Source: Alphaproteobacteria bacterium (GTDB taxonomy: Bacteria > Pseudomonadota > Alphaproteobacteria > Rhodobacterales > Rhodobacteraceae). From it: a stretch of DNA of 56,590 bases. The translations under genes and the position numbers were made by a program. This document shows, in pieces, positions 8,071 to 16,516 of this stretch (position 1 is its first letter; every line of letters begins with the position of its first letter). The stretch is from assembly GCA_029289325.1 (NCBI GenBank), contig JARFTV010000027.1, positions 226 through 56,815 of the forward strand, in the 5' to 3' direction. Under the pieces are notes generated by a model that saw nothing but the letters and a program-made list of their open reading frames with translations, had not been told where the DNA came from and ran no database searches.

Positions 8071-9459
8071 TCAGACCGTGTGCAGGTAGAGGTCGAAGTC
8101 CACCTCGCTGACGGTACGCATCACGCGGGCATATTCGGCGGCCATGATCGCGGTGAAGGTGCGGTGCATGTCCTCTCCCAGCGCGTCCTGCAGGAACGCC
8201 GACCCCTTTGCCGCGTCGATGGCGGATTTCCAGTCGGTCGGGATCCCGGCGCTGCCTTCGTCCTCATAGCCGTTTCCGGTGGTCTCCGGGCCGGGGTCGA
8301 TTTGTTCCCTGAGGCCCTTGCGGATGCCGGCGAGCACGGTGGCGGCGACCAGATAGGGGTTCGCGTCCACCCCGGCCGGGCGGTGTTCGATCCGGCGGGC
8401 CTTGATGTCGCCGGCCGGGATGCGCAGCGCGACGGAGCGGTTGTTGACGCCCCAGGTCGGGCTGACCGGCGCGTAGCTTTGGCTGGCGAAGCGGCGCCAG
8501 CTGTTCGCGTGGGGGGCAAAGACCAGCATCGATTCGGCCATGGTCTGCTTCAGGCCGCCGAGGGCGTGGAGGATGGTGGGGTTCCACTTTCCCTCCTCCT
8601 TTTCGATGAAGACGTTTGTGCCCTTGTCGTCCAGCAGCGAGACGTGGAAGTGCATCCCCGAACCCGCGTAATTCTCGTTCGGCTTGGCCATGAAGCAGGC
8701 GACGACGCCATGCGCGCGGGCTTGCGCCCGGACGATGCGCTTCAGGCGCATCAGGTCGTCGGCGGCCTGCATGACGTTTACGCGGTAGTGCAGCGTCAGC
8801 TCATATTGGCCGGGGGCGTATTCCGAGATCAGCGTTTCGGCCTTGATCCCGGCCTTTGCGGCTCCGGCGTAGATATCGCTGAACAGGGGCAGCATCCCGT
8901 GCAGGTGGTCTACGGAATAGACCTCGGTCTTGCGGGAGGAGCGGCGGTCCAGCACGTCGCGGGCGGGCTGCATCTTGCCGTCTGGCCCGCGTTCGGGGTC
9001 GAGGAGGAAGAATTCGAGTTCGAAGGCCCCGGCGGGGTGGAGACCCTCGGCGGCCATCAGGTCCACCTGGCGTTGCAGGGCGTGGCGCGGATCCGAGGTC
9101 ATCGGCGCGCCGTCGAGGGTGTACATCGACATGAACACCTCGCCGCGCGGCGGGGTCGTGTGGTGCAGGGGTGTCAGCGTGCCGGGGCTCGGCCAGGCGC
9201 GCAGGTCGCCGTCGCCCTGGTCCCAGATCAGGCCGGTTTCGTGGACATCCTCGCCGCAGATGTCGAGGCCGAGGATGGAAATCGGCAGATGGCGGCCATT
9301 GTTGTAAAAGGACAAAAGCTCATGCCGCCGGATTATCTTTCCACGGCCGATCCCGTTGGCATCATGCAGGATAATGTCAAACGCCTCGACCTCGGGGTGG
9401 GCGTCGAGGAAGGCTTGCGCCTCGGCTGGGGTGGACCCGGAGGGGCTGGTCGTGGTCAT
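8071..9459 (-). CDS. Glutamine synthetase-family gamma-glutamyl ligase
   Basis: ATP-dependent ligase of the GS III/PuuA-like branch that joins glutamate to an amine rather than to ammonia. At 462 aa it has the family length. Visible catalytic-domain motifs are FELEFFLLD (metal-binding Glu), SEYAPGQYELTL, GSGMHFHVSL (ammonia/ATP site) and NRSVALRIPAG. The start ATG at 9459 lies 2 nt after the stop of the upstream aminotransferase gene, implying translational coupling. PuuA-type enzymes glutamylate putrescine or ethanolamine; the true amine here is unknown. The pairing with an aminotransferase and hydroxyacid dehydrogenase suggests a catabolic route and not nitrogen assimilation. Confidence 0.85.
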   Translation of the reverse strand: MTTTSPSGSTPAEAQAFLDAHPEVEAFDIILHDANGIGRGKIIRRHELLSFYNNGRHLPISILGLDICGEDVHETGLIWDQGDGDLRAWPSPGTLTPLHHTTPPRGEVFMSMYTLDGAPMTSDPRHALQRQVDLMAAEGLHPAGAFELEFFLLDPERGPDGKMQPARDVLDRRSSRKTEVYSVDHLHGMLPLFSDIYAGAAKAGIKAETLISEYAPGQYELTLHYRVNVMQAADDLMRLKRIVRAQARAHGVVACFMAKPNENYAGSGMHFHVSLLDDKGTNVFIEKEEGKWNPTILHALGGLKQTMAESMLVFAPHANSWRRFASQSYAPVSPTWGVNNRSVALRIPAGDIKARRIEHRPAGVDANPYLVAATVLAGIRKGLREQIDPGPETTGNGYEDEGSAGIPTDWKSAIDAAKGSAFLQDALGEDMHRTFTAIMAAEYARVMRTVSEVDFDLYLHTV

Positions 9460-9461
9460 TT

Positions 9462-10835
9462 TCAGGCTGCCTGGAAAAGGTCGGTGAGGATGGCGTCGAA
9501 GCTGGCGATCAGGCGGTCGACCTGCGCCTTCTTCGTCGCGGGGCTGATGAGCATCATGTTGTGGAAGGGCGCGATGAGCGTGCCACGGTTGATGAGCCCG
9601 GTGTGGATCGCGGCCTCGACCTGGGGCTGGTGGGCGTGGCCCGCTTCGGTGCCGTTCTTCAGGGGGCCGGGGGCGCAGATGAATTCGACCCTCGCGCCGA
9701 CGCGGACGACGTGCCAGGGGGCTTTGTGCTTGTCGATCATCCGTGCAAGCCCGTGGGAGAGGCGTTCGGCCAGTTTCTCCATATGGGCGTAGTTTGCCGG
9801 GGTCATCACCTGCGACAGGGTGGCGACCAGGCAGGCGAATTGCATCGGGTTGGCGGAGAGCGTGGTGCCCATGCCGGTCCGGCCGGGTTCGCGTCTGGCG
9901 TCCGCCTCCTCGTACCGCTTCGCGGTGTCCTCGGTGAGGCCCCAGACGGCGGTGGGCATGCCCCCGGCGACGCATTTGCCGACGACGAAGATGTCGGGGC
10001 GCAGCGAATGGACGCGGGTATAGCCGCCGAGGCCGGAGGAGATGGTATGCGTCTCGTCGATGATCAGGAGCGCGCCGTATTTCTTCGACAACTGGCGCAG
10101 GCCGTCGTGGAACCCGGCCTCGGGCAGGACCATGCAGGAGTTTGTCATCACCGGCTCGGTCAGGATGGCGGCGACGTCGCCTTTCGCCAGCGCGGCCTCC
10201 ACGCTGGCGAGGTCGTTGAATTCGGCGCAGACGGCGGTCTGGGTGAGGTCGTTGACCTGGCCGAGGAGGCCGGGGGAGGTGACGGTCTCCCCGTTCTCCA
10301 GGCTGACGAAGGTGTCATCGACGGTGCCGTGATAGCAGCCGTTGAAGACGAGGACCTTGGGCTTGCCGGTGATCGCGCGGGCGACGCGGAGGGCAAAGCG
10401 GTTGGCGTCGGTGGCGGTGGTGGCGATCTGCCAGCGGAAGGGGCCGAAACGGTCGGTGAGGAGGCGGCCCGCTTCCAGCGCGGCTTCGGTGGGCAGCATG
10501 TAGGTGAGCCCCCGGCGGGCCTGTTGGCGGATGGCTTTCGCCACGGGGGCGGGGGAGTGACCGAACATGCTGCCGGTGTCGCCGAGGCAGAAATCGTCCA
10601 GCTTGATGCCGTCGATATCCTCGATCCGGGCGCCTTGGGCTTTCGCCACGAGCGGAAGGTGCGGCATGGGCCAGTCGGCCATCCAGTGCGTCGGCACGCC
10701 GCCGAGGAAATGACCCGCGCCCTTGGCCAGCGCCTTGGCGGATTTCGGGCGGGCCTTGGCGTAGGTCTCGGCCTCGCGTCTGGCGAAGGCGGTGAGGCGG
10801 TCGGTTGGAATACCGGCGATGGTTTCAGCGGACAT
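9462..10835 (-). CDS. Class III PLP aminotransferase (glutamate-1-semialdehyde aminomutase-like)
   Basis: PLP-dependent fold type I enzyme of 457 aa. The segment GCYHGTVDD, the cofactor-binding IIDETHT and the Schiff-base lysine in VVGKCVAGG are all visible. It most resembles the glutamate-1-semialdehyde aminomutase / aspartate aminotransferase family group, but has an N-terminal extension of about 50 residues and is not placed near heme genes, so it is unlikely to be HemL. It is translated just upstream of the glutamyl ligase with a 2-nt gap, so the two probably act on one substrate. Reaction and substrate are unknown. Confidence 0.8.
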   Translation of the reverse strand: MSAETIAGIPTDRLTAFARREAETYAKARPKSAKALAKGAGHFLGGVPTHWMADWPMPHLPLVAKAQGARIEDIDGIKLDDFCLGDTGSMFGHSPAPVAKAIRQQARRGLTYMLPTEAALEAGRLLTDRFGPFRWQIATTATDANRFALRVARAITGKPKVLVFNGCYHGTVDDTFVSLENGETVTSPGLLGQVNDLTQTAVCAEFNDLASVEAALAKGDVAAILTEPVMTNSCMVLPEAGFHDGLRQLSKKYGALLIIDETHTISSGLGGYTRVHSLRPDIFVVGKCVAGGMPTAVWGLTEDTAKRYEEADARREPGRTGMGTTLSANPMQFACLVATLSQVMTPANYAHMEKLAERLSHGLARMIDKHKAPWHVVRVGARVEFICAPGPLKNGTEAGHAHQPQVEAAIHTGLINRGTLIAPFHNMMLISPATKKAQVDRLIASFDAILTDLFQAA

Positions 10836-10897
10836 GGGCTAGCCCTGGTGAACTGTCGCTGCGTTTATGCCGGAATTTGATCAAATAGCAAGCGGCG

Positions 10898-10966
10898 GCT
10901 CGTCCTGCGGCTTCGACTTCTCCTCGCCGAATGCGCAGCGAGGAGCGACGAAGTCGAAGGACGAGC
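10898..10966 (-). terminator. Large stem-loop after the hydroxyacid dehydrogenase gene
   Basis: A 69-nt imperfect hairpin: GCTCGTCC, TTCGACTTC and CCTCGC on the left pair with GCGAGG, GAAGTCGAA and GGACGAGC on the right, with small internal bulges and a loop of about 10 nt. It starts 8 nt past the lldD-like stop codon and separates that gene from the aminotransferase. There is no U-tract, so it may be an RNA-stabilising or attenuating structure instead of a simple terminator. Confidence 0.6.
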
Positions 10967-10973
10967 GGTTCCG

Positions 10974-12137
10974 TCAGGCCCAGCGGCCCTCGAAATCCTC
11001 GGGCACCAGAAGGTTGTGGCGGCCCATCGCCCGGACATCCTTTTCGCCGCACAGGGCCATGGTGATGTCCATCTCCTTGCGGATCACCTCGAGCGCGGTG
11101 GTGACGCCGGCCTCACCCATCGCGCCGAGGCCGTGGATATAGGCGCGGCCGATCATCGTGCCCTTGGCGCCGAGCGAGAGTGCCTTGAGCACGTCCTGGC
11201 CAGAGCGGATGCCGGAATCCAGCCAGATTTCGGTCTGGTCGCCAATGGCGCGGACGATGGAGGGGAGCATCCTGATCGACGACAGCGCCCCGTCGAGCTG
11301 GCGCCCGCCGTGGTTCGAGACGACGACGGCATCGGCGCCCATGTCGGCGGCCATCTTCGCATCCTCGGGGTCGAGGACGCCCTTGAGGATGAACTTGCCC
11401 TTCCACTGGTCACGGATGCGGGCGACCTTGGCCCAGTCGAGCTGCGGGTCGAACTGTTCGTTCGCCCAGGCGGTCAGGTCGGCGAGGCTGGTCACGTTCT
11501 TCACATGGCCGACGATGTTGCGGAACTGCCGGCGCGGGGTTCGGGCCATGTTCCAGGTCCAGCGCGGCTTGGTGGCCATGTTGATCAGGTTCGGGATCGT
11601 GGGCCGCGGCGGCGAGGTCAGGCCGTTCTTCAGGTCCTTGTGGCGCTGGCCGAGGATCTGGAGGTCCAATGTCAGGACCAGGGCCGAGCAGTTCGCCTTG
11701 CGGGCGCGTTCGATGGCGGCGTCGACGAAATCCTCGTCCTTCATCACGTAAAGCTGGAACCAGAACGGGTCGGGGCTGGCGGCGGCCACGTCCTCGATGG
11801 AACAGATCGACATGGTGGAGAGCGTGAAGGGCACGCCGAACTTAGCCGCGGCGCGGGCAGCGTGGATCTCGCCATCGGGATGCTGCATCCCGGTGGAGCC
11901 GACGGGGGCCAGCGCCACGGGCATCGTCACCTTCTGGCCGGCCATCGTGCTTTCCAGGCTGCGCCCGGTCAGGTCGCGGGCGACGCGCTGCCGGAAGCGG
12001 AGGAGCGCGAAATCCGAGGTATTCTCGCGAAAGGTCTGTTCGGTGTAGCTGCCGCTTTCGCAGTAGTCCCAGAACATCCTTGGCGTGCGCTTCTTGTGCA
12101 GGCGCTTGAGGTCCTCGATGCAGGTGATGACGGGCAT
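10974..12137 (-). CDS. lldD: FMN-dependent alpha-hydroxyacid dehydrogenase (L-lactate dehydrogenase type)
   Basis: Oxidises an L-2-hydroxyacid, typically L-lactate to pyruvate, with FMN, passing electrons to the respiratory chain or oxygen. At 387 aa it matches the LldD/glycolate oxidase family. Seen motifs: an N-terminal RTPRMFWDYCESGSY, ALAPVG for FMN binding, and the signature VSNHGGRQLDG containing the catalytic histidine, followed by LDSGIRSGQDVLKAL. The ATG at 12137 has AAGGA upstream. A 23-bp perfect-arm operator lies 18 bp upstream, indicating dedicated control, probably by a GntR-type repressor encoded elsewhere. The substrate could be another hydroxyacid, so the symbol is tentative. 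Confidence 0.85.
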   Translation of the reverse strand: MPVITCIEDLKRLHKKRTPRMFWDYCESGSYTEQTFRENTSDFALLRFRQRVARDLTGRSLESTMAGQKVTMPVALAPVGSTGMQHPDGEIHAARAAAKFGVPFTLSTMSICSIEDVAAASPDPFWFQLYVMKDEDFVDAAIERARKANCSALVLTLDLQILGQRHKDLKNGLTSPPRPTIPNLINMATKPRWTWNMARTPRRQFRNIVGHVKNVTSLADLTAWANEQFDPQLDWAKVARIRDQWKGKFILKGVLDPEDAKMAADMGADAVVVSNHGGRQLDGALSSIRMLPSIVRAIGDQTEIWLDSGIRSGQDVLKALSLGAKGTMIGRAYIHGLGAMGEAGVTTALEVIRKEMDITMALCGEKDVRAMGRHNLLVPEDFEGRWA

Positions 12138-12155
12138 GGGCGCGGTCCTTCGCGG

Positions 12156-12178
12156 ATTGGTAAGGCCGTCTTACCAAT
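12156..12178. promoter_or_regulatory. Operator-like inverted repeat upstream of lldD
   Basis: ATTGGTAAG-GCCGT-CTTACCAAT: perfect 9-bp arms with a 5-bp spacer, placed 18 bp before the lldD start. The TTGGT..ACCAA core resembles operators of the FadR/LldR/PdhR subgroup of GntR regulators, which commonly control lactate and related dehydrogenase genes. No GntR gene is in the window, so the regulator is inferred to be unlinked. Confidence 0.7.
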
Positions 12179-12219
12179 GCCGCCCGCGCGCGTCTACCGT
12201 TTCGGCGCGGGCGCCCCGC

Positions 12220-13011
12220 TCAGGCCGAATGGGCCCCGTCGGCAAGTGCCTTGACCCTGGCCAGCACCTCGGCCGCCGGGAGCCCCGCGCCGATGTCCTT
12301 GACGATGGCCGAGCCCACGACGCAGCCATCGGCGACGCTGGCGATGGTCCGCGCGGCCTCGGGCGTGGTGATGCCGAAGCCGACGATCACCGGCAGGTCG
12401 GTCGAGCGTTTGATGCGCGCGACTTCGGGACCGACATCGGTGGCCTGGGCGGCGGCGGCGCCGGTGATCCCGGTGATCGAGACATAGTAGACGAAGCCCG
12501 AGGTGTTCTGCAGCACCTTGGGCAGGCGCTTGTCGTCGGTCGTCGGGGTCGCCAGCCGGATGAAGTTCAGCCCGGCCTTCTGCGCGGGGATGCAAAGCTC
12601 GTCATCCTCTTCGGGCGGCAGGTCGACGACGATGAGCCCGTCGATCCCGGCCTCTTTCGCCTCGACCAGGAAACGGTCGACGCCGCGGGAATAGATCGGG
12701 TTGTAATAGCCCATGAGCACGATGGGGGTCGTGCTGTCGCCCCGGCGGAAGGTGCGGACCATCCCTAGGATCCGGTCCATCGTCATGCCGGCTTCCAGCG
12801 CGCGCTGGCCGGCAAGCTGGATCGTCGGGCCGTCGGCCATCGGGTCGGTGAAGGGCATCCCCAGTTCGATCACGTCCACCCCGGCGGCGGGCAGGCCCTG
12901 CATCACGGCAAGGCTGGTCGCCTCGTCCGGGTCGCCGCCCATGATATAGGCGACGAACGCCTTCTTCCCCTCGGCCTTCAGCCGCGCGAAGGTATCGTCG
13001 ATCCGTGTCAT
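12220..13011 (-). CDS. trpA: Tryptophan synthase alpha chain
   Basis: Cleaves indole-3-glycerol phosphate to indole and glyceraldehyde 3-phosphate and passes indole to TrpB. The 263-aa TIM barrel shows the catalytic pair Glu49 ([11 protein letters not shown]) and Asp60 (MADGPTIQ), and the phosphate-binding loops GFGITTPE and VVGSAIV. trpB is not adjacent; a solitary trpA is common in the Rhodobacterales. The ATG at 13011 follows AAGGGGGG. There is no sign of an attenuator upstream. Confidence 0.97.
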   Translation of the reverse strand: MTRIDDTFARLKAEGKKAFVAYIMGGDPDEATSLAVMQGLPAAGVDVIELGMPFTDPMADGPTIQLAGQRALEAGMTMDRILGMVRTFRRGDSTTPIVLMGYYNPIYSRGVDRFLVEAKEAGIDGLIVVDLPPEEDDELCIPAQKAGLNFIRLATPTTDDKRLPKVLQNTSGFVYYVSITGITGAAAAQATDVGPEVARIKRSTDLPVIVGFGITTPEAARTIASVADGCVVGSAIVKDIGAGLPAAEVLARVKALADGAHSA

Positions 13012-13099
13012 GCGGGCCCCCCTTGCATTGTTCCCGGATGTGCCACGGGCGGACCGGGGAAATCAATGGGGGTCCGGGACTATCCCGACCGGATTGCGC

Positions 13100-13501
13100 T
13101 TACTCCTGGATCGATTCCAGATAGAGCGCCAGCGACATGATCCGCCCACGGGTTTCGAGGACCGAGCCATAGTCGGAGCCGCCAGTGACCGAGCTTGCGG
13201 AATAGAGGCTGCCGAAGACCGGCATCGGCCCGCCGTGCGCGCGCATCCCGGTGCGGCCGTCGATGATGTGGATCACCTCGAGCATCGGGAACACGCCGTC
13301 GTGCCGGGCGGCGAGCCGGGTCAGGGAGGGTGTCTCGATCTTCAGCAATTGGCTGAGTTCGCCACCGCCCATGCCGGTGGCGCCGTGGCACATCGAACAG
13401 GATTCCTGATAGAGCCGGGCACCGACATCGACTTCCTCGGCAAGGACCGGGGATTGCGCGAAAGCGGCGGCGACGAGGGCAAGAAACAGGCGCTTCTTCA
13501 T
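13100..13501 (-). CDS. Small exported c-type cytochrome
   Basis: A 133-aa periplasmic monoheme cytochrome c. A signal peptide (about residues 1-21, ending VLA) precedes a single heme-binding CSMCH motif. GGPMPVFG supplies a plausible distal Met ligand near residue 95. This is the class I cytochrome_CBB3-like fold and length. The ATG at 13501 is preceded by GGAGGAGGA; a GTG two codons earlier is less well placed. It sits downstream of a stem-loop at 13543-13574 and upstream of trpA with no evident functional link. The redox partner is unknown. Confidence 0.85.
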   Translation of the reverse strand: MKKRLFLALVAAAFAQSPVLAEEVDVGARLYQESCSMCHGATGMGGGELSQLLKIETPSLTRLAARHDGVFPMLEVIHIIDGRTGMRAHGGPMPVFGSLYSASSVTGGSDYGSVLETRGRIMSLALYLESIQE

Positions 13502-13542
13502 GGTCACTCCTCCTCCAGCTGGATCGTTGTGCAGGGCATCTG

Positions 13543-13574
13543 CGGCGATCGGGCAAAAGTCTGCCTGATCGCCG
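13543..13574. other. Imperfect inverted repeat between the cytochrome c gene and ychF
   Basis: CGGCGATCGGGC and GCCTGATCGCCG are 12-bp arms with one mismatch around an AAAAGTCT loop. It lies about 40 bp upstream of the cytochrome c start and could be an operator or a 5'-leader hairpin. No known regulator motif is recognised. Confidence 0.4.
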
Positions 13575-13673
13575 GCGGCTGGCCTTGATACAGGTCATTT
13601 CCGGCCCGCAGCGCGGGGTTTTCCCGGTCCCGGTCGCCAAAGGTGGCCCCTGCGCGTTCCGTGTCAGGACTGC

Positions 13674-13702
13674 TTGATCCCGGACCGCCCGCGCCCTAGA
13701 AG
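13674..13702 (+). promoter_or_regulatory. Predicted sigma-70 promoter of ychF
   Basis: TTGATC at 13674-13679 and TAGAAG at 13697-13702 are separated by 17 bp and lie 25 bp before the ychF ATG. Spacing and hexamers fit the alphaproteobacterial housekeeping consensus. Confidence 0.55.
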
Positions 13703-13727
13703 CGCGCGACCGCCAATGGAGGGCAGA

Positions 13728-14825
13728 ATGGGTTTCAGGATGGGCATCGTCGGGCTGCCGAATGTGGGCAAGTCCACCCTCTTCAACGCGCTGACCCGGA
13801 CGGCGGCGGCGCAGGCGGCGAACTTTCCGTTCTGCACGATCGAGCCCAATGTGGGCGAGGTCGCGGTGCCGGATGCCCGGCTGGACAAGCTGGCGGCGAT
13901 TGCCGGGTCAAAGCAGATCATCCCGACGCGGATGACCTTTGTCGACATCGCGGGCCTGGTGCGCGGGGCTTCGAGGGGGGAGGGGCTGGGAAACCAGTTC
14001 CTGGCCAACATCCGCGAATGTGACGCCATCGCCCATGTGTTGCGCTGTTTCGAGGATGGCGATATCACCCATGTCGAGGGCCGGATCGACCCGGTCGCCG
14101 ATGCCGAGACGATCGAGACCGAGTTGATGCTCGCCGATCTGGAATCGATCGAACGCCGCCGCGCGAACCTGGCGCGGAAGCTGAAGGGCGGCGACAAGGA
14201 GAGCCTGGATCAGGACCGCCTTCTGGCCGTTGCCCAGAAGGTGCTGGAGGACGGCAAGCCTGCCCGCACGATCACGGTGGCCGAGGATGACCAGAAGCAG
14301 TGGCGGATGCTGCAGCTTCTGACGGCGAAGCCGGTGCTTTACGTCTGCAACGTCGAGGAAGCCTCGGCCGCCGAAGGCAACAGCCAGTCGGCCCGGGTGG
14401 CCGAGATGGCGGCGAAACAGGGCGCGGCGGCGGTGGTGATCAGCGCCCGGATCGAGGAGGAGCTGGCGCAGCTGCCCGAGGACGAGGCGGCGATGTTCCT
14501 GGAGGAGATGGGCCTTGCGGAGGCCGGGCTCGACCGGCTGATCCGCGCGGGCTATGAGCTGCTGGGCTTGCAGACCTATTTCACCGTCGGACCCAAGGAG
14601 GCGCGGGCCTGGACGATCCGGAAGGGCACGCTGGCCCCGCAGGCGGCCGGGGTGATCCACGGTGACTTCGAGAAGGGCTTCATCCGGGCCGAGACCATCG
14701 CCTATGACGATTATATCGCCGGCAACGGCGAGGCCGGCGCGAAGGAAGCGGGCAAGTTCCGGGTCGAGGGCAAGACCTATGAAGTCAAGGACGGCGACGT
14801 CCTGCATTTCCTGTTCAACGGCTGA
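13728..14825 (+). CDS. ychF: Redox-regulated ATPase/GTPase YchF (Obg family)
   Basis: Conserved translation-associated P-loop NTPase (OLA1/YchF), 365 aa. Order of elements: the [18 protein letters not shown]-loop at the N-terminus, the switch segment [20 protein letters not shown], a helical insertion at about residues 130-200, and a C-terminal TGS domain ([17 protein letters not shown] onwards). All are characteristic. The ATG at 13728 gives the canonical MGF start; in-frame upstream codons add non-conserved residues. Its own promoter is predicted just upstream and a GC-rich hairpin follows the stop. Confidence 0.97.
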   Translation: MGFRMGIVGLPNVGKSTLFNALTRTAAAQAANFPFCTIEPNVGEVAVPDARLDKLAAIAGSKQIIPTRMTFVDIAGLVRGASRGEGLGNQFLANIRECDAIAHVLRCFEDGDITHVEGRIDPVADAETIETELMLADLESIERRRANLARKLKGGDKESLDQDRLLAVAQKVLEDGKPARTITVAEDDQKQWRMLQLLTAKPVLYVCNVEEASAAEGNSQSARVAEMAAKQGAAAVVISARIEEELAQLPEDEAAMFLEEMGLAEAGLDRLIRAGYELLGLQTYFTVGPKEARAWTIRKGTLAPQAAGVIHGDFEKGFIRAETIAYDDYIAGNGEAGAKEAGKFRVEGKTYEVKDGDVLHFLFNG

Positions 14826-14832
14826 AGGCCGG

Positions 14833-14863
14833 GCGGGGCGCAGCACGGCAGCGCGCGCCCCGC
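14833..14863 (+). terminator. GC-rich stem-loop after ychF
   Basis: GCGGGGCGC and GCGCCCCGC form a perfect 9-bp stem 8 nt after the ychF stop, with a 13-nt loop. The following GGTTCAGG has no U-run, so termination is plausible but not certain. Confidence 0.5.
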
Positions 14864-14927
14864 GGTTCAGGTCCGGACCCCGCGACCGGGCCGCAGCAGC
14901 TTCTTCCACCACCCCCCGCCTTTCCCC

Positions 14928-14956
14928 TTGCCCCCGCCGCAACACCCCGATAAACG
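14928..14956 (+). promoter_or_regulatory. Predicted promoter of tRNA-Ser
   Basis: TTGCCC at 14928-14933 and TAAACG at 14951-14956 have a 17-bp spacer and end 7 bp before the mature tRNA. The primary transcript would therefore start almost at the tRNA 5' end, as is seen for some tRNA genes. Confidence 0.45.
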
Positions 14957-14963
14957 AGCAGGC

Positions 14964-15054
14964 GGAGACGTGGCCGAGTGGTCGAAGGCACGCCCCTGCT
15001 AAGGGCGCAGACCTCTAAAGGGTCTCGAGGGTTCGAATCCCTTCGTCTCCGCCA
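14964..15054 (+). tRNA. tRNA-Ser (anticodon GCU)
   Basis: Complete cloverleaf. The acceptor stem GGAGACG pairs with CGTCTCC. The anticodon stem CGCCC/GGGCG carries the loop CTGCTAA, giving anticodon GCT, which reads AGC/AGU. A long variable arm typical of serine tRNAs is followed by GGGTTCGAATCCC as the T arm. The discriminator G and an encoded CCA (15052-15054) complete the gene. Confidence 0.97.
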
Positions 15055-15150
15055 CCCATCCCCTTAAGGTTCTGACGTCAAAGCAAGAGATTGCGTCAGC
15101 CGGATTGTGTCCGCCCTGCACTCATGCGCGGCAGGGAAGATGACCGGCGA

Positions 15151-16176
15151 TCAGAGTGGCGTCATCTGGCGGAAACGTTGGCGATATTGCAGGGGCGATA
15201 TGCCGGTCGACCTTTTGAACAGCCTGCGAAACGAGGCTGGCTCGACGTAGCCGGCTTCGGCAGCGATGTGGTCGATCGGATCGTCCGTCGCCTCGAGCAT
15301 CTGTTTGGCTTCTTCGATGCGCAGCGACTGCGCGTATTCCATCGGTGAGTAGCCGGTCGCGGCCTGAAAGCGGCGTTTGAAGGTGCGGGCCGAGAGGCCG
15401 GAGGCAGCCGTCATCCCGGCGACCGGATTGGCGGCGGCGTAGTTTTCGGCGATCCACACCTGCGCGGCCGCGACGGCGGCGTCCTCATGCTGGGCCGGGC
15501 GGACCCGGGCGGCGAAGGGCGCCTGGCCGGAGCTGCGATCGCCGAAGAGGAACAGCTTGGCCGTGCGCCGCGCCTCGTCCTCGCCGCAGAACCGCGCGAC
15601 GAGGTAGAGTGCGAGGTCGGTCCATGAGGCACTCCCACCCGACGTGACGATGCGATGCTCGGTGCCGGACGAGACCAGAACCCGCTCGGGCCTCAGCTGC
15701 ACGGCGGGATAGCGCTTGCGGATCTGGTCCGTCGCGGCCCAATGGCAGGTCGCCTCCACCCCGTCGAGAAGCCCGGCCTCGGCAAGCAGAAGGGAGCCGG
15801 TGCAGACCGAACAGACCAGAGCCCCCTGCGCGTGCTGCTGGCGCAACCAGCTCACGACCTCCGGCCAGCGGCCACGCGTATCCTCGTCACGGTCGACCGC
15901 CAGGTCGGCCACGATCACGATGTCGGCGCGTCGCGCCTCGGCAAAGGACAGGTTCGGCGCAATCGGCAGGCCGACGACGTTGGGAAACGGATCGCGGCTG
16001 GCGGCGACGATCCGGGGCAGGAACCGCCGCGGCCCCGGCGGCCAGCCGGTCAGCATTTCCCAGCCGGAGCCGACGAAGCTCAGAACCTCGAAGAACCCGT
16101 GCAGCACGCCGACCGCCGTCTCGGGGACGGCAACGAGGCAGACGGAGATCCTTGTCGGGGCATAAGGCGTCGGCAT
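15151..16176 (-). CDS. GlxA-type AraC-family transcriptional regulator
   Basis: Cytoplasmic regulator of 341 aa with two domains: a DJ-1/PfpI-like class I glutamine amidotransferase fold (about residues 10-190, nucleophile-elbow-like SVCTGSLLLAEAGLLDG) and a C-terminal pair of AraC helix-turn-helices (about 235-335; GLSARTFKRRF and AAEAGYVEPASFRRLFKR). This is the architecture of GlxA, CdhR and ArgR-type regulators that sense nitrogenous or quaternary-amine metabolites. No convincing ribosome-binding site precedes the ATG at 16176. It is divergent from the DUF1127/Tat-protein pair and probably controls it. Confidence 0.9.
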   Translation of the reverse strand: MPTPYAPTRISVCLVAVPETAVGVLHGFFEVLSFVGSGWEMLTGWPPGPRRFLPRIVAASRDPFPNVVGLPIAPNLSFAEARRADIVIVADLAVDRDEDTRGRWPEVVSWLRQQHAQGALVCSVCTGSLLLAEAGLLDGVEATCHWAATDQIRKRYPAVQLRPERVLVSSGTEHRIVTSGGSASWTDLALYLVARFCGEDEARRTAKLFLFGDRSSGQAPFAARVRPAQHEDAAVAAAQVWIAENYAAANPVAGMTAASGLSARTFKRRFQAATGYSPMEYAQSLRIEEAKQMLEATDDPIDHIAAEAGYVEPASFRRLFKRSTGISPLQYRQRFRQMTPL

Positions 16177-16298
16177 CCAGAAGGAGTGGCACGTTTGGAC
16201 CGTTTCTGTCGAGTCCGCGCCTCACGCCGCCGGGTGGTGCCATGCGATCAGGCCGCTCGGCGTCCCCGGACAGGCGCTTTTCCCGAAAGGTTTGATCC

Positions 16299-16505
16299 AT
16301 GACTGATAGCAATCCCACATTTCGCGCGGCGCGCGATATCGCCACGCGCCTGCGCCGCTGGTCGGTTTGGGCCTGGCGCGCCACGCCGACCGCGGGCGTC
16401 GACACCCTGCCTGACCACCTGCGGCGCGACATCGGCGTGAGCGGCGTGCGGCCGGACCAGATGTCGATCCGGACGGCGTATGACGCCATGCGCTTTTCGG
16501 GCTGA
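16299..16505 (+). CDS. Small DUF1127-like protein
   Basis: A 68-aa basic protein. The C-terminal half contains LPDHLRRDIGVSGVRPDQ, which fits the DUF1127 (YjiS-like) motif of a short amphipathic helix followed by RxDIG. DUF1127 proteins in alphaproteobacteria bind RNA or act in phosphate and stress responses, but the role of this one is unknown. It starts 122 bp from the divergent GlxA-type gene and ends 11 bp before the Tat-protein gene, so the two probably form one transcript. Confidence 0.7.
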   Translation: MTDSNPTFRAARDIATRLRRWSVWAWRATPTAGVDTLPDHLRRDIGVSGVRPDQMSIRTAYDAMRFSG

Positions 16506-16516
16506 CGGGCTGCCCC

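Noticed and set aside
7630-9792. 720-codon + strand frame
   Set aside because: It overlaps cbiX out of frame and the ligase gene on the other strand; both of those have clear motifs.
9462-10835. hemL assignment for the aminotransferase
   Set aside because: The family resemblance is real, but it has an N-terminal extension and is coupled to a glutamyl ligase, so a heme-biosynthesis role is unlikely.
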